Assembly (NCBI RefSeq): GCF_000550785.1 | Contig: NZ_CP004350.1 | Span: forward strand, 1,964,009 to 2,028,008 | Source of the DNA: Corynebacterium casei LMG S-19264 | Lineage (GTDB): Bacteria > Actinomycetota > Actinomycetes > Mycobacteriales > Mycobacteriaceae | Direction of reading: 5' to 3' | DNA: 64,000 bases | In this document: positions 24,981 through 35,190 of the stretch, piece by piece | How the letters are laid out: every line of letters begins with the position of its first letter | Position numbering within the stretch: position 1 is the stretch's first letter | The notes under the pieces: model-generated | Databases searched by the model: none | Told to the model about the DNA's origin: nothing | What the model saw: only the letters and a program-made list of their open reading frames with translations | Translations under genes and position numbers: made by a program

Positions 24981-26847
24981 TGTTGTTGACCTCCCATTCT
25001 GGTGCCGAGGCAATCCCACGGTGCCAATCTATTATGCTCTTCTCGCTGTGATCAGCGTTATCATCCACATCACCTTCCGCGTTGTCTGCAGCTTCCGCAT
25101 CGTTTGCAGCTTCACCGTCGTCTGAGGCTTCGGTGCTGTCGGAAGCTTCGGCATCTTCGGAGTCGAAGGCGCGGATGCGGGTTTCATCGATAAGCGGCAA
25201 ATATAGCGCTTGATCGCGGTTAACCTCTCGGATGAGCGCGAGGCTTTCCTGCGCGCTGATATCACCGTTCAATATCGACTGGGCGGTCGCTTCGAATTCG
25301 TCAAGGCATGCGAGTGAAAGATTCCCAGACCACAACTGCTGCTGTGCGCCAGCACGTTCAGTTGCCTGCGTGGAGGTGGCTGGTGAAGTCGTTGTCTCAG
25401 AGGTGCTGCTGGTGCTCTCAGTCTCTTCAGGGGCCTGGCATGTAAAGAAGCTAGCCATGTTGGCGGATGTGACTGAGGCATCTACGCCGGCGATGACGGC
25501 ATCGACTTCGCCCTCGGGCAAGGAGTCCTCGATGATGGTGGTCATGCGGTTTTCCACCACGTTGGCCTCAACGCCCGCAAGTCGCAGCATATCCACAATG
25601 GTCAGCGCCGCGTTCGATGCAGCGGCATCCGTGGGATCCACTGCAATGCGCACCGGATTATCCTGACTATTCGCAGCCAATGCAGCGATGTCTTCCGCGC
25701 TAGCTGTACCCAGCAACGGATTCCCGCCATAAGGAACCCGCAGATCCGTGGTGCGCTCGGTGGCAAGGCGTGCGACCTGGTCAGAGTCAATCAACGACAG
25801 CAACGTCCGACGCAGCTGCGGAGTCGAGAGCACCTCAGATTCCGTGGACAAATTAAGTCGCAATTGGCGCGCGGGATTGACGTTGACGGTGCGGACATCG
25901 CCAAGCAATGCGAGCTGCTCCTTGAGTGTTTGTGCCGGCTCAATATCAACGAAGCTGACTTGACCCGAGCGCAGCAGCGTCGCCGCCTGCGACGTCGTGC
26001 GAATCGCGCGCAGCTGCACCACATCAATGCCCGCTGGGTCTTCGCCCCAGAAGCGGTCATTGCGGTTCAAAGTAATCATGCCGCGGGCTTGGTCAATGCT
26101 GCCAACGCTAAATTTGCCTGCCGATGCCGGAATATCCGACTCCAACACCCGCTCGAACTGACCGGGCTCCAAAAGATGCGAAGGCAGCAAATGCGAAAAA
26201 AGCATGTGCCAGTCTTTGACACGAGTCGAAAAGTCTACCGTCACCACACTTCCGCCCGAAGAGGTGGTGATCTTCGAAATGGCGCGATACGGCGCCACAT
26301 TTCGAACCCCCGGAGTGGACACCATTTCGGTCCACAAATATTCAAAATCAGCACCCGTAATCGGTGTGCCATCAGACCACTGCGCGCCATCTTTAATGGA
26401 GTAGCGCAAACGCTGCTCCACTCCGACTGGAGCATCGACTTCCATCGCCGAAGTCAGCACATCGGTGTCAACGAAGTTTCCGTTAAATGCCGACGGCAAA
26501 ACCAAATCCGCGATGGAATCAACCAGCTCCGTGTTATCGGAGACTAGATGCGGGTTAAACCCAAGCTGAAAAGCGTCAATGCCGACAGAGACAACGGAAC
26601 GATCCGTTCCCCCATCGTCCTCAGTTCCTGCCGAATCTGGGTACTCAGAACCCTCAGAGTCAGCATCGCCTTCGCCCTCATACGCAGCCTCGTCGTCTGA
26701 GGCTGCGTCGTCTGCGGGGTCATCGGCAAGCTGCTCTTGCTCATCAACAGTCGGCGCCGGGCCAGGATTAGCCATGCAACTAACCAGCAACGTCGCGGAC
26801 AAAGCCAATGACGTGCCGGTTAAGCGCTTAATCCTTGCCCGACGCAT
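24970..26847 (-). CDS. lpqW: LpqW-type lipoprotein (substrate-binding-protein fold)
   Basis: 625 residues. Signal 'LALSATLLVSCMANPG' with lipobox VSC, then an acidic low-complexity linker (residues about 35-85), then a family-5 solute-binding fold ('YSIKDGAQWSDGTPITGADF', 'VQLRAIRTTSQAATLLRSG'). The ABC permease partners are absent. Position after typA and before mshB matches lpqW, whose product steers phosphatidylinositol mannosides toward lipoarabinomannan in mycobacteria and C. glutamicum. A second acidic stretch (DA/EA-rich) stands near the C-terminus. It starts 6 bp after typA. Confidence 0.85.
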   Translation of the reverse strand: MRRARIKRLTGTSLALSATLLVSCMANPGPAPTVDEQEQLADDPADDAASDDEAAYEGEGDADSEGSEYPDSAGTEDDGGTDRSVVSVGIDAFQLGFNPHLVSDNTELVDSIADLVLPSAFNGNFVDTDVLTSAMEVDAPVGVEQRLRYSIKDGAQWSDGTPITGADFEYLWTEMVSTPGVRNVAPYRAISKITTSSGGSVVTVDFSTRVKDWHMLFSHLLPSHLLEPGQFERVLESDIPASAGKFSVGSIDQARGMITLNRNDRFWGEDPAGIDVVQLRAIRTTSQAATLLRSGQVSFVDIEPAQTLKEQLALLGDVRTVNVNPARQLRLNLSTESEVLSTPQLRRTLLSLIDSDQVARLATERTTDLRVPYGGNPLLGTASAEDIAALAANSQDNPVRIAVDPTDAAASNAALTIVDMLRLAGVEANVVENRMTTIIEDSLPEGEVDAVIAGVDASVTSANMASFFTCQAPEETESTSSTSETTTSPATSTQATERAGAQQQLWSGNLSLACLDEFEATAQSILNGDISAQESLALIREVNRDQALYLPLIDETRIRAFDSEDAEASDSTEASDDGEAANDAEAADNAEGDVDDNADHSEKSIIDWHRGIASAPEWEVNNSDE

Positions 26848-26853
26848 GAGTTT

Positions 26854-28764
26854 CTATTTGTTGAGCTGCTTCGCCTTAGATGCCGCACGACGACGATCGG
26901 TTGCAGACAAGTGCACCTTGCGCACGCGCAGGACCTTGGGGCCTACCTCAACGCACTCATCGTTGCCACAGAACTCCAGTGCCTCTTCCAGAGACAAGTT
27001 ACGAGCCTTAGCCAAGGTAACAGTCGCATCTGCGGAAGCTGCACGCATGTTGGTCAACTTCTTTTCCTTGGTGATGTTGAGGTCCATGTCCTCATCACGG
27101 TTGTTAGCACCAACGACCATGCCCTCATAAGCCTCAACGCCTGGCTCCACGAAGAAGTCACCACGATCAGACAGCTGCATCAACGCATAAGCGGTGATCT
27201 GGCCTGAACGGTCAGCAACCAAAGAACCGGTTGGGCGAGCCTTGATTTCGCCTGCCCAAACATCCAGGCCATCAGACAAGGAGTTAGAGATACCGGAACC
27301 GCGGGTCTCGGTCATGAACATGGTGCGGAAACCAATCAGACCACGCGCTGGGATGCGGAAAGTCATGCGCACCCAGCCGCCCTCGCGGACGTCCATAGCC
27401 TGCATCTGGCCCTTGCGGTTTGCCATGAGCTGGGTAACTGCACCCTGGTACTCACTTGGCACGTCGATGGTGACCATCTCGTATGGCTCGTGAACCTTGC
27501 CATCAATAACCTGGGTAACAACCTGTGGCTTACCAACGGTGAGCTCGAAGCCCTCGCGGCGCATGGACTCAATCAGAACGGACAGAGCCATTTCGCCACG
27601 GCCCTGAACTTCCCAAGCATCCGGGCGCTCAGTTGGCAGAACGCGGATGGACACGTTACCGATGAGCTCCTGGTCCAGACGTGCCTTAACAACACGTGCG
27701 GTCAGCTTGTCGCCGCCGCCCTGACCAGCCAAAGGCGAGGTGTTCACGCCGATGGTCATGGAAATAGCTGGCTCATCGACCTTGATACGTGGCAGTGGAA
27801 CTGGGTTCTCAGTATCAGCGATGGTGTCACCGATCATGATGTCAGAGATACCAGAGATAGCCACGATATCGCCGGCGATTGCCTCAGCGGTTGGCTGACG
27901 CTCGAAGCCAACGGTGCGCAGAAGCTCCGCGACCTTGACGTTCTTGATGTGCTGGTTGCCCTCATCATCGTAGTGAATCCATGCAACCTGCTGGCCCTTC
28001 TTGATGGAGCCAGCCTTGATACGCAGCAAAGCGATACGGCCAAGGAAGTCAGAGGAGTCAAGGTTGGCAACGTGTGCCTGCAGTGGTGCATCCACGTTTG
28101 CCGATGGCTCTGGCAGAACGTTGTAGACGACATCGAAAAGCGGCTGCAAATCATCACCTTCTGGGACGTTTGCATTGCCAGGGTTTTCAGTCGACGCGAT
28201 ACCCGCGCGGCCGGAAGCGTACAGAACTGGCAGGTCGAGCAGCTCTTCAGCAGCAGCGGAAGCCTCTTCATCTTCCAGGCCCGCAGCGATTTCGAGCAGC
28301 AGATCCTGCGCGTCAGAGACAACTTCATCAATACGTGCGTCAGGGCGGTCAGTCTTGTTCACCGCGATGATGACAGGAAGCTTCGCCTCAAGTGCCTTGG
28401 TCAGCACGAAGCGGGTCTGCGGAAGTGGGCCTTCCGATGCATCGACAAGAAGCACAACGCCGTCCACCATGGACAGGCCGCGCTCAACCTCGCCACCGAA
28501 GTCGGCGTGGCCAGGGGTGTCAATAACATTGATGATCAAATCGGCGCCATCTTTACCCTGGCCCTTGCGGTGAATCGCAGTGTTCTTGGCCAAAATGGTA
28601 ATGCCGCGCTCGCGCTCCTGGTCATTGGAGTCCATAACGCGGTCCGAGTGGTCGCCGTGGTCACCGAATGCGCCGGACTGCTCCAGCATGCCGTTGACAA
28701 GGGTGGTTTTGCCGTGGTCAACGTGGGCGACGATGGCAACATTTCGGAACTCAGTGGTGGTCAC
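26854..28764 (-). CDS. typA: translational GTPase TypA/BipA
   Basis: 636 residues, full length. G1 '[15 protein letters not shown]', G2 '[14 protein letters not shown]', G3 '[13 protein letters not shown]', G4 'NKTDRP', then EF-G-like domains with '[20 protein letters not shown]' and the TypA C-terminal domain ending '[18 protein letters not shown]'. It binds ribosomes and helps large-subunit assembly and stress growth. Start GTG with GAGGAG 7 bp upstream. First gene of typA-lpqW-mshB. Confidence 0.96.
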   Translation of the reverse strand: MTTTEFRNVAIVAHVDHGKTTLVNGMLEQSGAFGDHGDHSDRVMDSNDQERERGITILAKNTAIHRKGQGKDGADLIINVIDTPGHADFGGEVERGLSMVDGVVLLVDASEGPLPQTRFVLTKALEAKLPVIIAVNKTDRPDARIDEVVSDAQDLLLEIAAGLEDEEASAAAEELLDLPVLYASGRAGIASTENPGNANVPEGDDLQPLFDVVYNVLPEPSANVDAPLQAHVANLDSSDFLGRIALLRIKAGSIKKGQQVAWIHYDDEGNQHIKNVKVAELLRTVGFERQPTAEAIAGDIVAISGISDIMIGDTIADTENPVPLPRIKVDEPAISMTIGVNTSPLAGQGGGDKLTARVVKARLDQELIGNVSIRVLPTERPDAWEVQGRGEMALSVLIESMRREGFELTVGKPQVVTQVIDGKVHEPYEMVTIDVPSEYQGAVTQLMANRKGQMQAMDVREGGWVRMTFRIPARGLIGFRTMFMTETRGSGISNSLSDGLDVWAGEIKARPTGSLVADRSGQITAYALMQLSDRGDFFVEPGVEAYEGMVVGANNRDEDMDLNITKEKKLTNMRAASADATVTLAKARNLSLEEALEFCGNDECVEVGPKVLRVRKVHLSATDRRRAASKAKQLNK

Positions 28765-28914
28765 TAAAGGAATCTCCTCACAGAAAAGTTTAAAAGCTAG
28801 CGTCTAAACAGTACTCGTTGTTGCCTATTCATGCACTATTGACACTCCCGCATGTGACCCATATCCTGCCAACTTGCTGCCAGTCGCCGTACAATATTTT
28901 CGCCGCGGCGCCCC

Positions 28915-28960
28915 CACCGGCCACTTCGGCAGCACCGGCAGCATCGGCAACATCGGCAAC
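28915..28960. repeat. 9-bp tandem repeats upstream of typA
   Basis: Degenerate units of GGCANCATC repeat about four times (GGCAGCACC, GGCAGCATC, GGCAACATC, GGCAACATC). Non-coding, directly before R9, as the tandem before R6. Confidence 0.6.
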
Positions 28961-28972
28961 ATCTGCAGCAAT

Positions 28973-29040
28973 GTGCGCTTCGCGCTCACCGTCGTAAAGC
29001 AACTTGCTAGTCGATGCTGCCCCGTGAGCGCGAAGGGGAC
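28973..29040. repeat. 68-bp dyad element, copy R9
   Basis: Arms GTGCGCTTCGCGCTCAC and GTGAGCGCGAAGGGGAC, spacer 34 bp, centre CTTGCTAG. It lies in the 612-bp gap between divergent typA and the secreted-protein gene; the only copy in a divergent gap. From 29041 to 29377 I see only leader sequence with repeated GTTACA hexamers (29264, 29293) and a CAGTCA/TGACTG dyad (29222-29244). Confidence 0.85.
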
Positions 29041-29377
29041 GCGGGGATGGACGCTGGGTTAAATACCACTCGGCACGGGGTTGGATTCGGGAATCGGTGA
29101 CAGAAAGGGATTGCTGGAACAGGCGGTCTGGGTGCATCGCGAAGACGGGCCTGGCCGTGGGGTGGGAAAAGTTCGGGCGCGTATGTAACGAAACGGACTC
29201 AATGGACGAAGTAGTAAACAACAGTCAGCTTTAAGGGTTGACTGCGTGCAAAAAGTGAATATTGTTACAGGGGGTGTCAAAGTTATTAGTGTTACAAATG
29301 TTATGCATGTGACTAACGCTAGGGCTTGACGCCACGAAGTAACCTCAATCATTTCACTAACCCAAGGATGTAACCCA

Positions 29378-30085
29378 GTGAGCAAGAACCGCCGTTTGGC
29401 CTTCGCTGCAGCTCTAGCAGCTGCCCTACTCGGTATTGCTACCCCGGCGATCGCACAATCAAGTGCGGGGCCGTCGGCTGGGGTATCGCAGGTGGCATCG
29501 TCAAGCGGTGTTGAAAACCCGCTGGATGAGCTAGGCCGCCCGACTGCCGCAACCCAAGCCCAGGTCCGTGATTTCGCGAACCAACCATGGATGCCACGCG
29601 ATGCTCGCAACGCAATCTTGTCGGCGCTGGCGTTCTACGCGGGCGAAGGCGATGGCGAAAGTGGAGTTCCGCTCGTTGAGGGCGGACCGAACTTTGAGCA
29701 GTTCTACTGGCCAACGGTCTCGGGCAAGTGCATCGGCGGCCAAGGCGACTCGGTCGGCTCAGCCATTGCTGTTCCAGGCCCAACGGAAATCCCAGCACCG
29801 GGCGCGAAGTCAGGCGAAACCGCCTTCGTGTTCACCGCTTTGGGAACCGAGCCAGCAGCTCAGCGCCAGGGCGACATGCATGTTCAGTGGTTCAACATTG
29901 ACACCTTTAAGACAGGTATCACTCCCCTGAGCAACAACGGCATCAATCCTGATGGACCAGCAACTGTTTCTGGGACCGCATCTACGGGTAAAGGAACCAT
30001 CGTCGCGGTGGTGTCCGGCACGGTCAAAACTCAAGAACAACCCTGCAGCTTTGTACCAACCGCAGCCATTTTCGAGGTGAAATAA
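29378..30085 (+). CDS. secreted protein of unknown function
   Basis: 235 residues, GTG start. Sec signal peptide 'FAAALAAALLGIATPAIAQS' with cleavage after AIA/AQ. The mature part contains 'FYWPTVSGKCIGGQGDSVGS', 'IAVPGPTEIPAPGAKSGETA' and 'QWFNIDTFKTG', with two Cys that may pair. This looks like the actinobacterial family of small secreted proteins of Rv1158c/Rv1157c neighbourhoods, but I cannot name it. One base separates it from the DUF402 gene, so the two are cotranscribed. Confidence 0.8.
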   Translation: MSKNRRLAFAAALAAALLGIATPAIAQSSAGPSAGVSQVASSSGVENPLDELGRPTAATQAQVRDFANQPWMPRDARNAILSALAFYAGEGDGESGVPLVEGGPNFEQFYWPTVSGKCIGGQGDSVGSAIAVPGPTEIPAPGAKSGETAFVFTALGTEPAAQRQGDMHVQWFNIDTFKTGITPLSNNGINPDGPATVSGTASTGKGTIVAVVSGTVKTQEQPCSFVPTAAIFEVK

Positions 30086-30086
30086 A

Positions 30087-30623
30087 ATGAGCGTCGATCT
30101 TCATCCGGTCAAGAAGGAAACTTTCAACACGACTGAGCACGTCAACGTTGATCCAAAGGGCTACCTCCGCGAGGTAGACACCTATAAGATCACTGACTTT
30201 GGTCTTTACATGGCGCGTGGCGCCAACCACCCTAAGTTCGGCTACCTGGAGTCTTGGCTTCTGCCACAGCTTGGTTTGCGCGCCAACATCTTCCACTTCC
30301 GCGATGGAGTTGAGGAGCGTCAGGACTTCTACATCGACGTTGCTGAGATTGACCGCAACGGTGATGTGTGGACCACGCGCGACCTGTACGTGGACTTGAT
30401 TTCTAACACTGGTGAGCCGATTGATGTCCAAGACATCGATGAGCTTTCAGCGGCAACTTCTGCTGGTCTTATTACTGCTGAAGAGGCAGAGAAGGCTATC
30501 GATGCCACCTTGACCGCCGTCGAGGGCATCACCCGCTATGGCGACAATGCTATGGAGTGGCTTCGTGCACTCGGCATGGAGTTAACCTGGGCCAACGATG
30601 TTGAACTCACCCCGGTTGCTTAA
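30087..30623 (+). CDS. DUF402-domain protein
   Basis: 178 residues. The DUF402 fold is visible in 'VDTYKITDFGLYMARGA', 'FYIDVAEIDRNGDVWTTRDLY' and 'VDLISNTG'; the conserved Asp residues of the last part bind metal in studied members, some of which hydrolyse nucleoside di- or triphosphates. Cytosolic. It starts one base after the secreted-protein gene. Function in corynebacteria unknown. Confidence 0.82.
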   Translation: MSVDLHPVKKETFNTTEHVNVDPKGYLREVDTYKITDFGLYMARGANHPKFGYLESWLLPQLGLRANIFHFRDGVEERQDFYIDVAEIDRNGDVWTTRDLYVDLISNTGEPIDVQDIDELSAATSAGLITAEEAEKAIDATLTAVEGITRYGDNAMEWLRALGMELTWANDVELTPVA

Positions 30624-30718
30624 TATTTTCTTTTTCTAGCTAGTGCGGTTGCCCGGCTGATGTCCGGTGCGCGCGCTACACTTCCTCCTGTACTTTATTT
30701 CACCTCTGGAGGTATCTC

Positions 30719-31669
30719 ATGGCTGGCGGACTTCTCGCGCTCTTAGATGATGTTGCATTAATTGCACGCTCGGCGGCGTCATCGGTTGATGATGTCGCAA
30801 CCCTTGCCGGCAGGACTTCGCTGAAAGCTGCGGGCGTAGTCATTGATGACGCCGCTGTCACCCCGCAATATGTCCAGGGCGTTGACCCCAAGCGCGAGCT
30901 GCCAATGATTTGGCGTATCACCAAGGGTTCTTTGGTGAACAAGATTGTTATCATTTTGCCGATTGCGCTGCTGCTGTCCTGGCTGGCACCGTGGGCGCTT
31001 GGCCCCATCTTGATGTGCGGCGGCGCTTATCTTTGTTATGAGGGCGCGCACAAGATTTTCCACAAGCTCATGCCCTCAGATGAGCATGAGAAAGAACCCA
31101 CCGTGGCCAAAGGCAAGGAAGCCGAAGACCGCTTGGTGAAGTCAGCGATTACAACTGATTTGATTCTGTCGGCAGAAATCATGGTTATCTCGCTGAACTC
31201 GCTGCTGGATCAGTCTTTCTGGATGCGCCTGGGCGCTTTGCTTGCGGTCGCGATTCTCATCACCGTTGTTGTCTACGGCGCGGTTGGCTTGTTGGTCAAG
31301 ATGGATGACATTGGCTTGTCGATGCTGCGTCGGCGCAACGGCAACTCCCCTCTCGGCAGTGCTTTGGTTAAGAGCATGCCGCATGTCCTCAACATCATCG
31401 GGGTTATCGGTACGGCTGCAATGTTGTGGGTCGGCGGGCACATCATCGTCGCCGGCCTGTCCGACTTTGATGTCACTGAACCAGCGGACATCATTCACAG
31501 TCTGACCGACTTGGTGCCAGCTGGATTCCTCACCTGGTTGGTTGATACCGCCGGTTCGATGGTCTTCGGTTTCATCGTGGGCACCATCATCGTTGGCGTA
31601 ATTGCGGGCGTGGACAAGCTCACGCCAGACAGCAAGGAAGAAAAGGAAGAACCAGCGGAGGCTGCTTAA
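30719..31669 (+). CDS. DUF808 inner-membrane protein
   Basis: 316 residues. N-terminus 'MAGGLLALLDDVALIARSAA' and 'DDVATLAGRTSLKAAGVVID' and 'DDAAVTPQYVQG' are the DUF808 (YedI) signature, followed by several membrane helices and 'CYEGAHKIFHKL'. Function unknown in all species. GGAGGT stands 6 bp before the ATG. The Lys/Glu-rich tail is short. Convergent with zupT, 3 bp apart. Confidence 0.9.
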   Translation: MAGGLLALLDDVALIARSAASSVDDVATLAGRTSLKAAGVVIDDAAVTPQYVQGVDPKRELPMIWRITKGSLVNKIVIILPIALLLSWLAPWALGPILMCGGAYLCYEGAHKIFHKLMPSDEHEKEPTVAKGKEAEDRLVKSAITTDLILSAEIMVISLNSLLDQSFWMRLGALLAVAILITVVVYGAVGLLVKMDDIGLSMLRRRNGNSPLGSALVKSMPHVLNIIGVIGTAAMLWVGGHIIVAGLSDFDVTEPADIIHSLTDLVPAGFLTWLVDTAGSMVFGFIVGTIIVGVIAGVDKLTPDSKEEKEEPAEAA

Positions 31670-31672
31670 CAA

Positions 31673-32482
31673 TTAGATAAACAGCAGCAGCGACACCGCC
31701 ATGATGGCCATGCCGACAATCAGACCGTAGATGGCGTGGTGGTGTTTGCCGGTTTCAACGGCAGCCGGCAAAAGTTCGTCGAGGCTGATGTAGACCATGA
31801 TGCCGGCGACCATCGCAAAGCAAATGCCCATCGTTGCTGGCCCCATGAACGGCATGAGCACTAGGAAACCGATGAGTGCGCCGATTGGTTCGGCGAAGCC
31901 GGAAGCGGTTGCCCACCAGAATGCCTTGGCGCGTGACATGGTGGCGGCGCGCAACGGCACGGCGACGGCGATGCCTTCGGGGATATTGTGAATCGCAATG
32001 GCCACCGCCACTGGAATCGCGATGGTCATGTCTTCAAGTCCCGCTAAAAATGTGGCGAAGCCTTCCGGAAAGTTGTGAAGTGCCAGCGCACCTGCGGTAA
32101 ACACACCTGTCTTCATCAACCGATTTTTGCGTTCGGCCTGGGTGACGGTGCCCGGCTCGTGCGGGTTGATGGAGGCCGGTACCATCCGGTCAATGATGCC
32201 GATAACCGCGATGCCAGCAAAGAAAGCACCGATGCCCGCCCATTGACCTGCTTTATCCGAACCAAAAGCGGTGGTGAGCTCTTCGGTTCCTTTGGGCAGG
32301 ATTTCTATAAAAGAAACGTAGAGCATCACACCCGCAGAAAGCCCCAGTGCTGCGGCTAAAAAGCCGGGCCCTGGATTGCGTCGCCCCACAGCGATGGCGC
32401 CGCCAATTGCCGTGGACAGACCCGCCAGCACGGTCAGTCCAAAGGCAACCAATATGGTGGAGAGCTCATACATAAGCGTCAT
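31673..32482 (-). CDS. zupT: ZIP-family zinc/divalent metal transporter ZupT
   Basis: About 269 residues, eight membrane helices. The two ZIP metal-site helices are intact: 'HNFPEGFATFLAGL' and 'HNIPEGIAVAVPLR' (H-N-x-P-E-G). Family members import Zn2+ and other divalent cations. ATG at 32482 begins the first membrane helix; the frame goes on upstream to 32581 but the added residues are not part of the family. The C-terminus keeps 'HHHAIYGLIVGMAIMAVSL'. Confidence 0.93.
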   Translation of the reverse strand: MTLMYELSTILVAFGLTVLAGLSTAIGGAIAVGRRNPGPGFLAAALGLSAGVMLYVSFIEILPKGTEELTTAFGSDKAGQWAGIGAFFAGIAVIGIIDRMVPASINPHEPGTVTQAERKNRLMKTGVFTAGALALHNFPEGFATFLAGLEDMTIAIPVAVAIAIHNIPEGIAVAVPLRAATMSRAKAFWWATASGFAEPIGALIGFLVLMPFMGPATMGICFAMVAGIMVYISLDELLPAAVETGKHHHAIYGLIVGMAIMAVSLLLFI

Positions 32483-32536
32483 TTTATAACCCACGCTGTT
32501 GACGCGCCCAACTAAGCCTGGCCTAGTATCGATCTC

Positions 32537-33415
32537 ATGTCTGACTATCCGTTGCCCGCGCACCATCTTGGGGTTGAGCACCTCGCGGTGTTGGATTATG
32601 TCTGCTTGTCCGCAACCTTGGCCCTGCCGGCGCAGACGCAGATTCCGGTGACGTTGGAGGCAGATAATCGCACGGGCGGCTGGCGGGTGCGCAGCATGTT
32701 TGGCACGGTAGGTTGGCTCACCGCCGAAGAGGCAGCAGAGTTTCCTGATATGGAGCGGTTGCGCTCAGCTGGCATGACGGCATCGACCACCGCGGTGGTG
32801 GATTTGGATGATGTTGCGGTCAATTTGGGCTTGGCGCCGTGGCATATCGCGCGCAATGACCAGCCGGAAGGTACGGTTTTGCTCGCGGGCGGGGTGGCAG
32901 CGGGGCTGGATACGTCGATGTCTTCGGATGTTCAATCATCCCAGATTGAGGCGTTGGGCACCGCGTGCGTCTTCGTGCAGTTTCACCACGTCGCCGGCAG
33001 TATTGTGGTCACCGTTGATGACGCGGTGTTGGGTTTGTTGGGCCAGGCTACCGATTTCGAGTTGCTCACCCAGCTGCTTGCCCAGGCTCCCATCGCCGCC
33101 CGCGCATACATCGCCGACGGCATGGTCGCGGTGGATTTACCGGCGGATCCTAATAATCTTTTTGCCCCCTCGGTTCCGTCTTTGCCTTCGCTTTTCGATG
33201 CACCCCTCATCCCCACCCCACTCCCCACTCCCGGGGAAGACACAGAAGATGCAATGCTCAGTTTCGACCCGAGTGAGTATCTAGAATCTACCGAGGCCAC
33301 GAAACCGAAATCGCAGCGTTTCCTGACCACTCCGCAGTTTGATGACCAACCAGCAACTGAGGCTTTTGAAGCACTATTTCGCAAGCACGATCTGGGTAAG
33401 CCGGACGAGGACTAG
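32537..33415 (+). CDS. hypothetical protein
   Basis: 292 residues, not recognised. Residues about 1-110 form a compact soluble part ('LPAQTQIPVTLEADNRTGGW', 'MFGTVGWLTAEEAAEFPDM'); 'VVTVDDAVLGLLGQATDFEL' follows at about 160-180. The last 70 residues are Pro- and acidic-rich. No signal peptide, membrane helix or metal motif. It starts 55 bp from divergent zupT and its stop overlaps the end of selB by 4 bp. Confidence 0.7.
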   Translation: MSDYPLPAHHLGVEHLAVLDYVCLSATLALPAQTQIPVTLEADNRTGGWRVRSMFGTVGWLTAEEAAEFPDMERLRSAGMTASTTAVVDLDDVAVNLGLAPWHIARNDQPEGTVLLAGGVAAGLDTSMSSDVQSSQIEALGTACVFVQFHHVAGSIVVTVDDAVLGLLGQATDFELLTQLLAQAPIAARAYIADGMVAVDLPADPNNLFAPSVPSLPSLFDAPLIPTPLPTPGEDTEDAMLSFDPSEYLESTEATKPKSQRFLTTPQFDDQPATEAFEALFRKHDLGKPDED

Positions 33416-35190
33416 GTGACCACGCGCGTGGTTTCACTGGTGCGTTTGGTCAGCCCTTTGGAATCCATGTATTCCAAAAGCGGCACCGCGATTCGCCGAG
33501 TGGTGTCGAGTGCTTGTCGAGCCTCGGAGAGCGTGAATTCTCCCGGCAGCTGCGCCAGAATATCAGCAGCCTTGTGCGGGGCGCTGGGAAGCAACACGAT
33601 GGAGTCAATGCGCAGCAGCCGCCCGGCGCGCTCTGCCGCGGCCAGCTCGCTGGTGCCCAGGCGCAAGTCTTTGAGAGTATCGGCATCGGGTGCTGCGAAC
33701 GGCGCTGCTGCCAGTTGTGTTTCGAGCTGTGCCACGGATTTCTCGGCGGGACCAAGGTCGCGTGGTGCAGCCTTAGGATCGCGAATGAATGCACCATCGC
33801 GTTTGAGCTTCGCGCCAGTCAGCGGGATAGCGAGCAGGGCATCTGCTGGTAGCGCGAGGTTGGTGAGTGCGGTGGCGAGTGGGAGGGCATCGGCAAGCGA
33901 ATTGCGCGCCATGTATGTATCGAACATCTCGCGTAGCTGTTTGGTCCAGCGTCCAATGGCTGCGGCGTTGACCCACCAGCCCTGATATTCAATGACTGAG
34001 GTTGGCTTGTTGCCGGTATCAAAACCTGCTGATGCGAGCTCCGTCTTGTGAATTGCATCCCGGCGGGCGACATAAGCTCCGGCATCGCGTGGGTGGTGGG
34101 AGCTCAGCTCCTTCGCGCGCTCAGTTGGTGCGCCGCGGCGACGAATAGATGGTGGATCCATGTCCACCACTTCAAGGCCTGCGAGCTTGTCCAAGCCTGG
34201 CCCACGCAGCGCGAGTCTGTCACCGATGCGCAGCGGCAGCGTCGCGCCTTGCACGATCAGCCGCGCGTGCTCCGCTCCCAGCGGGCGTACGTGTACAGGT
34301 ACGGAAGCTGTGCCCACGTGCAGGTTGAGTTCTTTGGGCACATTGTCCAGCTGTGTCCCGGTGCGGCGGCGAACGTCTAAGATTTCTGGCCGCCACCAGG
34401 TGCTATCCGCGGCGGTGAGCACGTCCCCGCGCGAAATACTGTCTGCATCAATACCGCGCAGATTCACAGCCAGTCGCATCACCGGCGCTGCTTCTTCGAC
34501 CGCGGAGTTTTCGCTGTGCAGACCGCGCACAGTCACTTCGTGTGTTCCGGTTTCTGTGAGGATACGCAGTCTATCGCCTACTTTCACACGCCCCACAGCC
34601 CACGTACCGGTAACTACCGTGCCGGCGCCTTTGACGGAAAACGCTCTATCGATCCACATCCGCACCGGCTGTTCAGCGGCTTCGGCGAGCTCCAAATCTG
34701 AGGGCAATACAGCATCGAGTGCCGCGCGCAGCTCTTCTATACCTTCGCCGGTGTGGGCGGAAACGGCCATGATGGGGGCATCGGCAAGCGACGTGCCCCG
34801 GACTTTCTCCCACACCTCCGGCGCGGTGATGCGCTGGCCATTGTCCATGCGCGTGAGCACGATGATGCCGCGGGAGATTCCCAGGGCATCGATGGCCTCA
34901 AGATGCTCCGTGGTCTGTTCCTTCCAGCCTTCATCAGCGGCAATGACCAGCAGGACCGCTGGCGCGGGGCCCAGGCCAGCGAGCGTGTTCGCAATGAAAC
35001 GCTCATGCCCGGGCACGTCCACGAAGGCGACATTTACGCCGGATTCAAGGGTGGTCCAAGCAAAACCCAAGTCGATGGTGAGCCCGCGGCGCTTTTCTTC
35101 TGCCCAGCGGTCAGGGTCCATAGTGGTCAGCGCATTGACCAGAGTGGATTTACCGTGATCAACGTGGCCAGAGGTCGCATATACGTACAT
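33412..35190 (-). CDS. selB: selenocysteine-specific elongation factor SelB
   Basis: 592 residues. EF-Tu-like N-terminus: G1 'GHVDHGKSTLVNAL', G3 'DVPGHERFI', then 'VKGAGTVVTGTWAVGRVKVG' of domain 2. The C-terminal 200 residues are the winged-helix modules that hold the SECIS hairpin ('LLRIDSIVLLP', 'EFTLSEARQALDTTRRIAVP', 'LLEYMDSKGLTKR'). It carries Sec-tRNA to the ribosome at the fdhA UGA. selA ends at the base next to its start, so selA-selB form one message. Confidence 0.95.
   Translation of the reverse strand: MYVYATSGHVDHGKSTLVNALTTMDPDRWAEEKRRGLTIDLGFAWTTLESGVNVAFVDVPGHERFIANTLAGLGPAPAVLLVIAADEGWKEQTTEHLEAIDALGISRGIIVLTRMDNGQRITAPEVWEKVRGTSLADAPIMAVSAHTGEGIEELRAALDAVLPSDLELAEAAEQPVRMWIDRAFSVKGAGTVVTGTWAVGRVKVGDRLRILTETGTHEVTVRGLHSENSAVEEAAPVMRLAVNLRGIDADSISRGDVLTAADSTWWRPEILDVRRRTGTQLDNVPKELNLHVGTASVPVHVRPLGAEHARLIVQGATLPLRIGDRLALRGPGLDKLAGLEVVDMDPPSIRRRGAPTERAKELSSHHPRDAGAYVARRDAIHKTELASAGFDTGNKPTSVIEYQGWWVNAAAIGRWTKQLREMFDTYMARNSLADALPLATALTNLALPADALLAIPLTGAKLKRDGAFIRDPKAAPRDLGPAEKSVAQLETQLAAAPFAAPDADTLKDLRLGTSELAAAERAGRLLRIDSIVLLPSAPHKAADILAQLPGEFTLSEARQALDTTRRIAVPLLEYMDSKGLTKRTSETTRVVT

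Noticed and set aside
27490..28767. 425-codon open frame on the plus strand
   Set aside because: Mirror of typA, a universally conserved gene; composition artefact of G+C-rich DNA.
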